This document shows, one piece after another, positions 12,310-24,275 of a DNA stretch of 64,000 nt; within the stretch, counting starts at the first letter, position 1; every line of letters begins with the position of its first letter. A model generated the notes under the pieces. That model made no database searches. It saw only the letters and a list, made by a program, of their open reading frames with translations, and was not told where the DNA came from. This DNA is from Isoetes taiwanensis (taxonomy: Eukaryota > Streptophyta > Lycopodiopsida > Isoetales > Isoetaceae), in contig JAJEKV010000003.1 in the NCBI GenBank assembly GCA_021234155.1, positions 20,196,386-20,260,385 on the forward strand, given 5' to 3'. Position numbers and translations under genes: made by a program.

Positions 12310-12930
12310 ATGTCCATGCAATAATATCCGGTTCAATTATTCCCCCCACCTAAAATGTATCATCTATTCTTTCAACTCATTTATAAACAATCCAAACAAA
12401 GTAGGGGACATAGGATATCCTTATTTAACCCCCATATTACTATTCATTCAACTTATACATTCAAAATTATAAAACAAATCATCTAATGCATCCTCTGATA
12501 GTAATGCATTAGTCTCTCCTACCTCTAACCCATCTACTTTTAAGGTTCTTAAAACACCCTCCCTACCCTCTAAAATATCAATGATACATCTCCCAATACA
12601 TTATTTTGAAAAATCAAAGAAAGCCTTCAATGTCTCAACACATACATCATACTTCTCTCGAATATATCTATAAGCATGGCAATGTAGAAGTGCATGTTCC
12701 TCATCTTCAAGTATCCCTACCTCACATTAATCTTACACAATATAAGCTCGTGAGAGATGTCATTCCACCTGTCTACTTCAACACCAAGCCTATGCAAGCT
12801 CAGCCTCATCCTGCAGATGGCATGCCTATGCTTCGTGGAAATCCCCTCTACCAAATACTTCACCTCCTGCAATGTAGGATTAATATGGGTCATATAAAAC
12901 TCCTTTTTCTACTGCTCCATATCTCCATGT
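12310..12930 (-). mobile_element. LINE-like fragments (RT and C-terminus), scrambled
   Basis: On the minus strand about 12330-12440 reads GYPMSPTLFGLFINEL, the LINE RT motif. About 12600-12860 reads in shifting frames CRMRLSLHRLGVE and DEEHALLHCHAYRYIREKY, which resemble the conserved C-terminal histidine-cysteine end of some LINE proteins. The C-terminal piece lies upstream of the RT piece, opposite to a normal LINE, so two fragments are joined or rearranged. Heavily decayed. Confidence 0.5.
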
Positions 12931-12959
12931 CCTCCGAAGAACATTTATTTTGATCTATA

Positions 12960-13361
12960 TAAGAATGATTGCCTCCATTTGCACAGGAGCACATCGCCTC
13001 AGAATTGAATGAAACAATTAAATGTGCCACGGAAGAGCGAGAAAACGGGGTCCACCAATGCTGCCAACTGGGGGTTATTGAAGTTGAATGTCACACTCTT
13101 CCAAACTGCCCAGCATTTGCACCTATTTGGGCATGATATACTGGATTGGTTGCACCTAAGCAACCACTACATATCATGATGAACATGGCTTCAGTAGAGG
13201 CACTTGCATCTTATATTCAAGAGGTATTAGACATGCAGGCTCAATTGTACCCCTCATCACTACACCAACATGTACATGGTACAGTTTATTAGCAAGCTTA
13301 TTACTGCTAAAGTTTCTCCCTTATCCTTCAAGGCGACGTTTTAAATCCTGAACAGTAATAA
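12960..13361 (+). mobile_element. LINE family A, 3' end fragment
   Basis: The plus strand reads TNAANWGLLKLN and FQTAQHLHLFGHDIL, corresponding to the C-terminus of LINE A at 2.8 kb (SNAAKWESLRMN and FKVAQHMIKF). The DNA then continues into a stretch related to 53690-53885 and ends with the family hairpin (13296-13361, CTTATTACTG to CAGTAATAAG). Confidence 0.65.
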
Positions 13362-13364
13362 GGC

Positions 13365-15170
13365 GAATGTCTTTAAAAGTAGTCATTGCCAAAGCAGTTC
13401 ATGCTCTTTTTTCGTTGCCTTTGCATTACACTTCTTTTTAGTATATTTTCAGCCCTCCATGGTACTGCCATTTCGGCATAGGCATAGCCATTCTAGATTT
13501 GATTATTCTTGTAGATGAGCATGGAGAAAATCGGATATGGAGGGCAAATAATGGAGAATCTTGAGAAGAAGTGATTCTGGCTTGTTTCTTACTCGATTGT
13601 AACCTGGTGTGAGAAGTAGGGGATCCTTCTATGGCACATTGTAGCTTATAGCAACTGTTGTTACCGATTCTTGAAGGGCAAAGCAAACACCATTTCTCAA
13701 CAGAAGGAGAGATGCAAAGGTTCCTCTTCTACGCTGCAAGTTCTGCACTGAGACAATATAGAGATTGCTTTAGGGCAAAAAAAGAGATGGAAGGGGCCGA
13801 TTTATGTGTCTTTGCAACAACCCTTTCGAGAATGAAAAAGGTTTCTTGGAAAAAGGCTTGCAGTTTTTACTTCAACAAGTCTGTGAGTTCTCAATTCCAG
13901 TGGTACCATTTTTGTTATTCCAGCGTAGCTCTTGTAGTTGGCAATTCAATATGCTGAAATCAAATATTCATTAAATTATGTTCCTTACAGCATTTGAACT
14001 TAAGTGTAATATATGAGGAAACCATCACTCACATATGCAGTTTCTCGAACGGGTGACTTTAATTTGAGGTCTCTTGGACATTTAGAGATATGGTTTACAA
14101 GATTAGCTTCCTTTGTTTCGCATATGACTTTAATTTGTGGTCTTGTTTCGCTAAAGTTGCAACTGTAGACATGCTTGTAAGTGTTACACTTAATATTTTT
14201 GTTCATCTGTTGGAGAAGAGGGTATAAGAATTGATTTGCATATTGACTAGATGCAATGGTTTGAGAATTATATGACGACGTGAAAAATGGTGTTTGACCC
14301 CATCGAGAATTTGTGTGGATGGTGGACACTTTAATCGAATATATTTAAGGATATTCTAGAAATCAATATAACGATAAAAAAGTGACCTAACCTCGCCATA
14401 TGCCTAAATGCCCAATCTTGTTATAGTAACCTACTGCCATTTGCCAAAATCCCATATACAAAAATGCTCAAACTTCCCCCAGAGAGAGCTTCGTTTAATG
14501 TAACATGCAATTTTTATAGATTAAGAAAGAAATCATAGCTTTGGGGCTATCACATCTGCCTATTTCGCCTCTGACACGTCCGACCTAAAGGGCGAAAGCT
14601 CTGGGACTAGCACATCTACCTATGTCACCTCTGACATGTCTAATCTAAAGGGTGATGGCAAAGCAAGGCCACGCAAAAAAGAGAACAGAGCAAAAATGTA
14701 TTTTCAGTAAGAAATAGGTTAAAACATGGTGGTTTTTCTTGACCTTTAATAAAATAAACAAAATACAATGGGCATTTTGGTAAAATACTCAAACTGTAGA
14801 GACATTTCGGTAACTTTTCCTAAAATAAAACTGCACTTACGAACAAGGGCCCTTGATATCCAAAATTTAGCCCCCAAGTGATAACATCGCATTCAAGATT
14901 TACAAACCACATTTGTACGGGAGGAATAAAATGACATATAACTCGGTGAACAAATATGAACCCTTATGCTATTTTGACGCCTCCCAGTTTCAGTAACATG
15001 ACTTAACCAATTTTCATAATTGCACTTAGTATGCTGAGCACTAGGGCGAATAAAGAACGATTTCACAAAACATTAACAGCAGCTAACTAGGAGTCCATTT
15101 ATTTATCATACAAAGATATTAACAAATCATAGTGAGCAAATGAAATAATACTGGCCTGCCCTTATAATCG
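13365..15170. other. No recognisable gene; one short tandem repeat
   Basis: No coding sequence was recognised. At 14538-14656 a unit of about 60 bp (CTNTGGGNCTANCACATCT ... CTAAAGGGNGA) occurs twice in tandem with a few differences. Confidence 0.5.
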
Positions 15171-15172
15171 AA

Positions 15173-16452
15173 CTACGCAGGAGAATGATAGGCAGGAGGA
15201 CCATGAGGATTTAGAGCAAGCTGTAAGTTCTTCAAACCCTTGTCATAATTGACAAACCCCATAAACCAAAATTCATAGTTGTCTGCTGTTACAACTTGAA
15301 TGTACTTCTCAGTTGGCTTGTCCCTGTTTGTGGATGGATTGATCGACCTCACTTTGTCCAATGGTATCAGAATCTGGCAAACAGCAAATGCGCATATTAG
15401 ATAGTATCAAATAACCTATACATGAAAGTGAAGCATATCTTTGTGAATGAAGCAACTATTCCTCCTTAGAGAAGATGATTCACTTTTACGCATTAATGGA
15501 AAGAGATGATGATGGAATTTTAATGTCCACGGGAAGCCTACCCTTGCATCAAGGAATTTTACAAACAACAAAAAGAGCCGAGGCAATTTTAAAATGCCAT
15601 ACCTTTCACTCTGAATTGCAGCTATGGACAAAAAATCCACCAAAAAATAAAATAAAAGAAAAGAGCAGGAAAAGATAAAAGGAAATCAAACCTTATAGTA
15701 GCTCATAGCTGTCTGCCCAGGAGAAGGGTTGTAAGATAATGGCCTATCACTGCAGAAGGCAAGCTTAACAGTTGATATGTAAAGTGTTCCTGCTACTGGC
15801 CCAGTCGAAGTTGATAGGTAGCAAGCATATGATTTGCGCAGTCTCTCATCTGCGGTTGCACCAAACATCTGCCTAAAAACATTTTCATATCCTCCTTCTG
15901 TGAGGACTTTTGTCCCTTGACTAAGTTTACCCCATGCAGCATCAGTCATAGAAGGTCCCGTTTTCACTGCATAAGCAAGCAATAATATTAAAATTACTTT
16001 ACTTGGGAAACAAGATGTTTGCTATAAAAACAAGTGTAACCATTTAATCTACAGAGCAAGAATTTCTCTAGGATCACATATAACTTTACTTGGGAAAAGG
16101 CATACTTCAGTAGAAAACTACTGGAACCATTCAAATAACAAGGCAAGAATTTCGCTATTACTAGGACTAGGATCACAAATGACAAAGTAACTATGAAACT
16201 TACAGTGGCTCCAAACATTTTCGGCAGCAACTTCTGCTTTTTTGCCCCATTTGCTTAACGTATCTAGTATACTTTCCATAGGACCTGAATGAAATTACAT
16301 AAAGCCCAACATTAGAGGATAAATTCTCTCTTGAAACAGCTGAATTTAAGAGTAAACAACTCACTTTTTGCTGGGGTGTTTTGAATATTTGCAGTTTGAA
16401 CATAAGGCCCAGGATAAGCAGCAGGAGCAGGGGGAGGTGGGTAAGCAGGAGA
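15173..16452 (-). CDS. GEM-like GRAM-domain protein, 5' end altered
   Basis: GEM-like/ABA-responsive GRAM proteins bind membranes or partners through a GRAM domain. Exons on the minus strand are 16452-16365, 16284-16204, 15966-15692 and 15373-15173, with matching phases and GT-AG introns. Exon 1 encodes a proline-rich stretch (AYPPPPAPAAYPGPY). Exons 2-4 encode KKAEVAAENVW, LKTGPSMTDAAW, GTKVLTEGGYENVFRQMF, CYLSTSTGPVAGTLYISTVK, KVRSINPSTN, EKYIQVVT and NYEFWFMGFVNY, a full GRAM signature. Exon 1 has no in-frame ATG. Upstream it runs directly into a PPR pseudogene on the same strand, with a stop in the GEM frame near 16465. The first usable in-frame ATG is 16279-16277 in exon 2, giving 183 residues with the GRAM domain whole. 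It may be a working shortened gene or a 5'-truncated pseudogene. Confidence 0.85.
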
Positions 16453-16768
16453 AAGTTCTCTGCTTCATTTAAATGTCCTGCACGGCCAAGCAAATCCACC
16501 ATGCAACGGTAGTGGCGAGCATCTGGGATAATGTTATGGTGCTCCCTCATGGACAAAAAGTAATTCCGACCCTCATCAACAAGGCCTGCTTGACCACATG
16601 CAGAAAGAACAGTGGTAAATGTCATGTCATTTGGCTTGACGCCTTCTCGACACATGTTTTTAAAACACTGAATGGCAAGTTCAAAGTTGCCACACTGTGC
16701 ATAGCTTGCAATCATTGAGCTCCATATAATGCAATCTTTGTCTAACACTTTCTCAAAAACACTGCATG
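16453..16768 (-). pseudogene. PPR gene, C-terminal part
   Basis: The minus strand reads CSVFEKVLDKDCIIWSSMIA, SYAQCGNFELAIQCF, VKPNDMTFTTVLSACGQAG, DARHYRCMVDLLGRAGHLNEA, which are PLS-class PPR motifs of an organelle RNA-binding protein. At its 5' side the coding sequence stops at GCATG, the target site of the LTR element at 16769-27903. The other half, at 27904-28912, ends on the same five bases, and the two halves read continuously through them (SLNEA then CSVFEKV). At its 3' side the sequence breaks off inside the next motif at about 16453 and becomes exon 1 of the GEM-like gene in another frame, so no E or DYW tail is present. Confidence 0.88.
16764..16768. repeat. Target-site duplication, left copy (GCATG)
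   Basis: GCATG directly precedes the left LTR (TGTTGAAGG). The same five bases directly follow the right LTR at 27904-27908. Five bases is the normal duplication for Ty3/gypsy integration. Confidence 0.9.
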
Positions 16769-19152
16769 TGTTGAAGGCTTTTTTGGCAAAACCTCCAACC
16801 TAATGGTTTAGAACCTCCAGGTTGCTTAAGGCAACCACTCTGAATCACCAAAACCTGGAAAAGTCACTGAAATTTCAAGATCAGACTGCTTTCCCTGAAG
16901 CAAAAAAAAATGGTCTGACCATAAACTTGTGCCATTTAAAATCAAATCAAGCAAATCAATTGATTTTTTGATAGAGATCTTCTTAACAGATGTGGGAATC
17001 AGTGTTCAAAAGTCTAGATAGAGCTGAGATAAGCAAGGTTCTCAAAATCACACTTCTGACTGGGTCAAAAATTGGTCAATACTAGCAACAAACAAGCTAT
17101 TCTTTGCTTGATTGAAGATGGAACAAGTTTTTTAGTTTTGGAAATTTGAGATATCTCCTCGTGACTGGTGTCTAGATTGAAGGCAACTTAAAAATTGCGG
17201 GGAAATTAACAACCTAAAGGGTAGAATTTGATTAAAATCTCCTATCGGTCATTTGTGCAAGAACCCGAGAGCAACTTTACCTAATATGAAATCTAATTGG
17301 CTTTTTTGTGTTTTTTCAAGTGTATCGGTTCGGAAATACCCTCTAGTTATAGTGCATAAAAATTTCAAACTAAATTATTTTTTAGTTTTAGAAAATCAAG
17401 GATTAAACTCAAGAACAATCACCACACTAATTTTTTTTCTAAGGTCGATTTTCATTCAAGAAGCTATTCAAAAGATCAACATCAATTTCCCCGAGTCTAA
17501 TGGTCTCGGGAAAAACAATCAAACAGATCAAATTGTCAATAATCTCAAAAGTGGTCGATAATCTCAATAGCCCGTCAATTCTTAGAATTTGGAGGCTAGA
17601 GGAGCAAATGCGACTAGGAATCACCAATCCGGCTCGGAAAAGCTTCAAGTCGGCGTTCTTCACGATACAACCCCCAGGAAAACAATGCAAGATCTCAATC
17701 CATCTTAAACGGCCCCGGTTCAAATCTTGGCAAATTCATTTTGAAATTCAAATTTTTGTTTGTTTATGAGTCGGTATGGATGCGTGTAGGTGAATGGAGG
17801 GTGCGAGCTATGATTAAGCAGGTAATTCCAACCAATTTTCCGGATCTTGGCCTTCATCGAAAATTAGGGTTCTTGAAAAATAGTCCAAATATCCCACAGG
17901 CATGTTTAGAAAAAGCAGACTAGTGTATAAAAGGAATTTTACCGCAATTTCTTCCGAATAAACGTGCCATTATGAAGGGGGAACCGGCCCGTGCCCGGCC
18001 CCCATGCCCCATGGTGCCACGTGGAGGGTGTGGATTGGTGGATGATGGGGGGGTAGAAAATGCTAGGTGGGGTAGAATAGGAAAATTTTTTTTAATTTTT
18101 TATAGAAAGGCACGAATCTCAAGGCAATAATCCAAAGGCCAAGATAAAGGATATTAGCATATTCTCCCATCTCAATTGGAATCTTTTGCTAGGAATAATT
18201 TTTTGCATAGCTTAACCATAGGATGTGAAATATGGCAAAAAAAAAAAAAAGATGACTAGGCAATTGTGATGGCATATGACATGGCAATGGTGATGACTAG
18301 GCAAATGACATGGCAATGTATCTTGACTCAATTTTTGTCTAGCCAAAAACTTTTTCAACTTATGGATGTGGATGACACGTGTATGGCATATATGATGATG
18401 AGGAGGATGATGTGCAAATGACATGGCACTCCCAAGTGGCAATATTACATAGAATCATAATCAACTTGAAAAATGGAAGCCCTTTAGCCAATTTTTAATT
18501 TTGAACTTGGGGATGGAGGGAGTATGATGTAAGTGATGATGAGGAATGATGGAGATGTGAGGTGGCTTCAAGGTTATACGTGGCACAATGCCACCTTTAT
18601 GCATAACTTTTGCAAATTCCTTGACCATTTTTCTTTTTGGAAGCTTATCATGGAAATGAATGTATGGAGTTATGGAAGAGATGAGAGTGAAGCTTTTTGG
18701 CTAGACAAAAATGTTGTCAATTGGAAAACAAGGTTGATTGAGGATGTACCAACTTGGAAATCAAGGAAAGAAGGTGGTATGGGGTGAAATAATGGTATAG
18801 GAATTTGCCTCAATATGAACTTGATCTAGAGTTATTTTGCACATACCATGGAACTCTTGGGGGTCTTCAAAACCTTCTTATGTCTTCAAAGTAAATGTTT
18901 GTGTCCTTTGCTCTCTTGTTTGCTCAAATATGATGACTTGACTTTTTCTTGCTCCTTGTGACCATTTAATTTGATCTAATGAAATAGCTTCCATGAATGT
19001 CCTTCCTTAGTCTTCAAAAAAAAATTCTTCAATGATCCGAAACAAAAAAAATCCTTCAAGAGTGTAATCAGCTTAAAATCAGCATTGGCGGCTTGTCTTC
19101 TTCTTGTGTTGTACAATTTCCTCTTCTTTGCGCCACAAAATGTGGCAAAGCA
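16769..19152 (-). repeat. 3' LTR of the Ty3/gypsy element (left)
   Basis: About 2.38 kb, matching 25509-27903 almost end to end, including a short palindrome around CCACAAAATGTGG at its inner edge. On the plus strand it starts TGTTGAAGG. It contains no recognisable gene. Confidence 0.92.
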
Positions 19153-19374
19153 TCATGCTAAAAAGAAAGAGGAAGCCGGTCTGCCGGCTCCCATACTTCA
19201 ACCTCACGCTTCTTGGCATGTTGAGAAGTTTGCCTTGATGGGAAGTTGAACTAGGCACTTCGAGGGAAATGAATGTGGCAAGGAGTGAAGTCATATGGAA
19301 TAAATAGGCCAACAAGTGAGCGGATGGAAGTATGACAATGTATGGTGCACCGCATGGAAATAAAAATGTTCAAA

Positions 19375-19800
19375 GATTTGCAAGCACTGCTTGGTGGGAT
19401 GTTGATTTGGCGGTGCTTGCTAAAGGGATAGGAATATGAAAAGAAGAGTATATGATAAGGCTTGATGCTAGGTAGGACCACAAATGTCTTGAGATGAATG
19501 ATGGCCTTGGTGTTTTTGCATGACAAATAAAGATGATTAGCATTTGCAAGCCCGCTTGGTGGGATGTTGATTTGGCGGTGCTTGCTAAAGGAATAGGAAT
19601 ATGAAAAGAAGAGTATATGATAAGGCTTGATGCTAGGTAGGACCACAAATGTGCGAGATGAATAATGGCCACCTGATGCACCTGCATGACAAATAAAGAT
19701 GATTAGCATTTGCAAGCACCGCTTGTGTGGGATGTTGATTTTGGCAGAGCTTGCTAGAAGGACATGATCATGAAGTGAAGGTAAGGAATAAGGCTCGGAT
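19375..19800 (-). repeat. 166-bp tandem repeats inside the Ty3/gypsy element
   Basis: A unit starting near TTTGCAAGC and containing GGGATGTTGATTTGGCGG recurs at about 19380, 19546 and 19712. That is roughly two and a half copies of 166 bp. They lie between the integrase tail and the 3' LTR. Confidence 0.85.
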
Positions 19801-20087
19801 CTTTGGGCGGGATCACTAATGCGGATGATGGTGGGACCGGTGAACTGCATGGAAAATATTCAACCTCTTGAAGACAACATCCACGGATTTGCTAAACCTG
19901 TTTAAAAGCTACACATGACATTTTAAGCGGTAACAAAGTCGAGAATAATACTTAATCAATCACACGACAACATAGAACAAAATGTTTTTGATGTTTTTGA
20001 TGTTTTTATCTTTTATAATTTTTTCTCAAAGTTGAATTTATGTCTAAACACACTTAAATCCTAATTTAAGTTAAGGATGCATCTTGA

Positions 20088-21119
20088 TTATGCAAACAAA
20101 CATAGGGCAACATGTTGTTGCCAATACCTCTTCAAATGTAGAATGTTGATAGGATTTGGCGACTTATAGTTATCTTCCACAGATCTTAACCAGTATGAAT
20201 CTCGTCCTGCTACACCTATAACTTCAAAAGGACCCTCCCATAAATTCTCAAATTTGCTTGCAACCTTCTCCCTTGCTTTATTCCATTTCAAAACCAATTC
20301 CCCTTCCTTGAATATTCCTTGGAGCTTGTGAGCGACTTTAAAAGCTGCAACATCCTTGGCCTTTTTAATCATAATGACATTTTTACGCTTCATATACGTG
20401 CTCATCCAATTGCATCAGCCTTACACACCTTTCCCTCACAGCTTCTTCCATTTCCAGATTGATTCTATGAGCCAACCTTAATGAAGGTAACTCGAGCTCT
20501 ATAGGAACCACAGATTCCACACCATAAACCAAGCTAAATGGAGTATGATTGGTAGAATTTTTTACTGTAGTTCTATAAGCCCACAATGCATCATAAAGTT
20601 TTGCATGCCAATCTCTTTTTGACAAACTAACGGTTTTTGCAATATGGACTTAAGAACCTTGTTTGTTGATTCCGCTTGGCCATTTCCCGTGGATAGTAGG
20701 CTGAACTCTTTACATGCTTAACCTTAAGGATCTCTAGGAGTGTAGCAATAACTTGATTTACAAACCTGAGTTCCTCTCATAGGATATAATTTTAAAAGGT
20801 ATCCCAAACCTCTTTGCAAATATTTTCATGCGGGAACCTAGCAGATTGTAAAAGCATTTGCTTCCCTAAGAGGTACAAACTTCGCCCATTTAGTGAAGTA
20901 ATCTGTTGCAACCAAGATATATTGATGTTGAGCAGATGAAGGGGGATCTAAGGGTCCTATAAAATCCAAACCCCAAACTTGGAATGGTCCAGGGTGATAC
21001 AATGGCGGTAAGTGGTGCCGGGCTGCAATATTCTTTTCCAAAAATCGGCACTTATGACAACTTTTAATTTTATTATAACAATCTTTAAACAAGGTTGGCC
21101 AAAAATACCACGACCTCAT
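20088..21119 (-). mobile_element. Integrase region of the Ty3/gypsy element
   Basis: The minus strand shows the zinc-binding part (CYNKIKSCHKCRFLEKN), the catalytic core (GLDFIGPLDPP, ATDYFTKWAKFVPL), YGVESVVPIELELPS, and a C-terminal tail with FENLWEGPFEVIG and NPINILHLKRYW. A related tail fragment lies at 52300-52895. Part of a broken element. Confidence 0.85.
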
Positions 21120-21339
21120 GATCTTCTTTCTTTGTAGTATCTACAAAGATAATGGCCTCCACAAATGCCTTCATGGCATGCCTCTATGATTAATTCAGCC
21201 TCACCCTTGTCAAAGACACCCGAAAGAGCAGCACCCTTCTTTATCCACCTTGCATAGCACACCTTCAATGAGCCTAAAAGTTTTACACTTTTCCTTGAAC
21301 CTCCTCACCGGGTGGCTGCTATTCGGATCTTTTGGTATC

Positions 21340-22691
21340 TCAAAGATGCTCCAAAAAATTCTTAATGTCAACACGCCAATCAATCATCTCACCGCCAAAA
21401 GCTACTATGTTAGTTGTATTTTCCTCATTCAAACCTTCTTGATCTTCATACTTAAACATCATATTAGGCAAATAAGCACTAGGATCTTCAAGAACTTTAA
21501 TTACTTTAATGTCAATATCATAATTTTGTACCTTACAAGCCCATCCGCATAACTTTGCCTTTGGTAAATTTTTTGCAAACAATAGTGTCAATGGGTTTTG
21601 CTTCATGAAAACACGGGTATGACTGTTAAGCGATAAGTGTCCATGCTTTTCCAATAAGAACATTAGTGCAGCAAGCACTTTTTCTAATCTTTGATATCTA
21701 AGTTACTGTGGTCGGACCAGATTTTGCTTGAAAAGGCTATAATTCCATGTTCTCAGAAAGGGGCTATACCTATGGCTCTCTTGGTCACACTTATATATGC
21801 AAAGTGAAAGTTTTTGTAAGATCGGGGAGGTTTTAAAATAGTAGGATTGCAAAGGGTTTCTATAATTTCCTCAAAAGCTCTCACGGCAAACATCATCCCA
21901 TTTTATAAAAATATACTTACTCTCTTCCTTGGAGTATTTACCAACCCCTGGTCAACTTGGCTATAGGACAAATAATGTGTGATAAGTGAGGCACATATAT
22001 CCTAAGAAAACTTGTCATCCCCATAAAACCTTTAACCTTTTTGAGGGGTTTCGGTGGTGTCAACTTCTTCAAGGCTTCCAATTTCCCTGTGACCACACGG
22101 ATCCCTTGAGTTGATATCTCATGTCCAAGAAGATCCCCTTTAGAACAGAAGAAAACACATTTCTTAGGATTTAGGCTCACTCCACTTCCCCCTGCATAAT
22201 GAACATATTTTTGTTAGCAAACTGAAATGATCTCTGATAAATGTGCCTAAACACAAATCATCCAGAAACACCCTGAAGTAATTGACAGGCATCTCCTTGA
22301 AAATAGTGTCCATAGCTCTCTGAAAAGTGGCAGGAGCATTCATTAGTCCAAAAGGCATTTTTTCATTGCAAAATTACCCCAAGGTGTAATGAAAGCAGTC
22401 TTTGGTTGATCCTCCTCCTTTATCTTTGATTTGATTGAAACACGAAAAACCATCCAAGAATGAAAACATTTCCTTACACAAGCTTGCATATAGCACTTCC
22501 TCTAAAAAAGGTAGAGGATACAGGTCCTTAATTGTGGCTTTGTTGAGCTCCCTATAATCAATGCATATCCTAATTGTCTTATTCTTTTTTCTCAATGGTA
22601 CTATACAAGATAACCATTCGGATTCATAATTTACGCTATTACCCCCGGCATCCTTCATCCTATTCAATTCTTCCCTAATCAAGGTCATCAA
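21340..22691 (-). mobile_element. Reverse transcriptase and RNase H region of the Ty3/gypsy element
   Basis: RT motifs in order on the minus strand: DYRELNKATIKDLYPLP, FSFLDGFS, MPFGLMNAPATFQRAMD, VFLDDL, NPKKCVFF. The RNase H-side region (21340-21678) has RVFMKQNPLTLLF and WACKVQNYDIDI. Part of a broken element. Confidence 0.85.
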
Positions 22692-23558
22692 TGATCCATT
22701 TATCCTCCTCGGTTTTTGTATTCTTGGCTTAACTCCTTCCTTTGTTTTTATCTCAAATTCACAAATCTTCTTGTCAACCCCTTTCAGCTCATCATAATCC
22801 CAAGCAAATACATCACTCCATTCTTCAAAAAATCTCTTACCCTACTCTCATCCTCTTCTGAAATAAATCCCCTACATAAAGAGTCCTTTTTCGATTATTA
22901 TTTTTTTTTATCTTCAGCTCCCGGCCTTTGTTTTTCCTTACTAGCATTAATCACTAATATGGGATACAAGCTGGCTGTAATTCTTTCCTCTCAATTCTTC
23001 CTCATTGATGGCACCTTGACTAGATGCTCTAATAGAACACTTACGCAAAGTGCATCACCTCACGAATTAAACTCCCTTGGTATATGATGTATCTCCCATC
23101 TTTTGAAATCCAATAATTCTCCCAAAACTTCATCCCTTAAGAAAATCATATCCAGATTCTTTGGTGATATTCTCCCAATACTGTTTTGCAAACAAGCCGA
23201 GAATCTCCAAATATAACCAGCTCATTAATTCCCAAATGTTTGGCTTCTTGTAAGCCCGCTAATAGAGCTCAGATTACGCCACATTTGATGTTATCCCGAG
23301 TAAATTCTGCCAACTTTAGCCAAAAGCTTGTTAGAGTTATCTCGATAATTGCGAAGAAGCGACAACATTCAATTTTTTTGATATACCTCCATCAAACCAC
23401 ATGTATGCATGTTCACCAGATTTTTTAGCTTACCCTCTTCTATTGAACATGTTGCAATTGTAGGAACAGAAATCTCATATTCTCCACAAGGATTTTGGGA
23501 TAGCATGTCTATCTCTAAGAAATTTAAGGCCTCAGTTCTCCAACCCATTTGTAGAGAG

Positions 23559-24020
23559 TCACTTTCTTTTTTCCCATCTGAAATAATACATTCTCCCTTG
23601 GACCACACCGGCCTTGCATCCACAGTGAGACAACCATTTCCTGCCCAAAAGTAGATCATAAATATCAGTATTCTCATCAACCCCTTCAAAAGCTACCACC
23701 ACAAAACTAGCAGCCACAATAATACCCTCAATGTCAACTAAAACACTACTAATTATCCCTATAGGATGAATTTTTGTGTTAGAGAATGATTTCAAAACCA
23801 TAGGTGCTCGTCTATCACATTCCAAACCACAAGATTTCATTATGTGATGTGGCATCACATTCAAAGGGGAACCACCATCTAATAATACTTTGGTTAGAAC
23901 CTTTTTACCAATGTTTGCAACACAAGTAAAAGGCCCCGGATCAGCATCATCACGGGATAATACAAGCTCACCAACATGATTAGTAAACATATCCTCTTTT
24001 TCCTCATTTAAACTCAACAA
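23559..24020 (-). mobile_element. Protease region of the Ty3/gypsy element
   Basis: A 153-residue open stretch with VLLDGGSPLNVMP, the retropepsin-like signature of plant Ty3/gypsy polyproteins, followed by DLLLGRKWL. It lies between gag and RT as expected. Confidence 0.8.
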
Positions 24021-24275
24021 CTTTTTTTACGTAAGAGGGAGCAATCCTTAGCAAGGTTAGTAAGTCTATGCTTATCTTAGAATTTTTTAGCAAAATCTCC
24101 AAATCTTCTCCTTCTTTATCTTTTCTTGCAAATTTTTGGGTTTGGAGGAGGTGGTACTACTGAATAATTTCATCTTTCCTCCCCTTATCTTGATGAACAA
24201 CTTTTTGAGCAAGGGGATGAGATAATACCTGATTGCCTTCAAAATCTTTACCTCTTCTTGCATTCCCTTCTTTGG

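Noticed and set aside
16200-16748. A 182-residue PPR protein running through the GEM exon
   Set aside because: The last 80 residues are GEM exon and intron read in the wrong frame. The PPR motif ends at about 16453.
18533-18787. Open frames inside the 2.4-kb LTRs
   Set aside because: They have no motif and the counterparts in the other LTR are not conserved as coding sequence.
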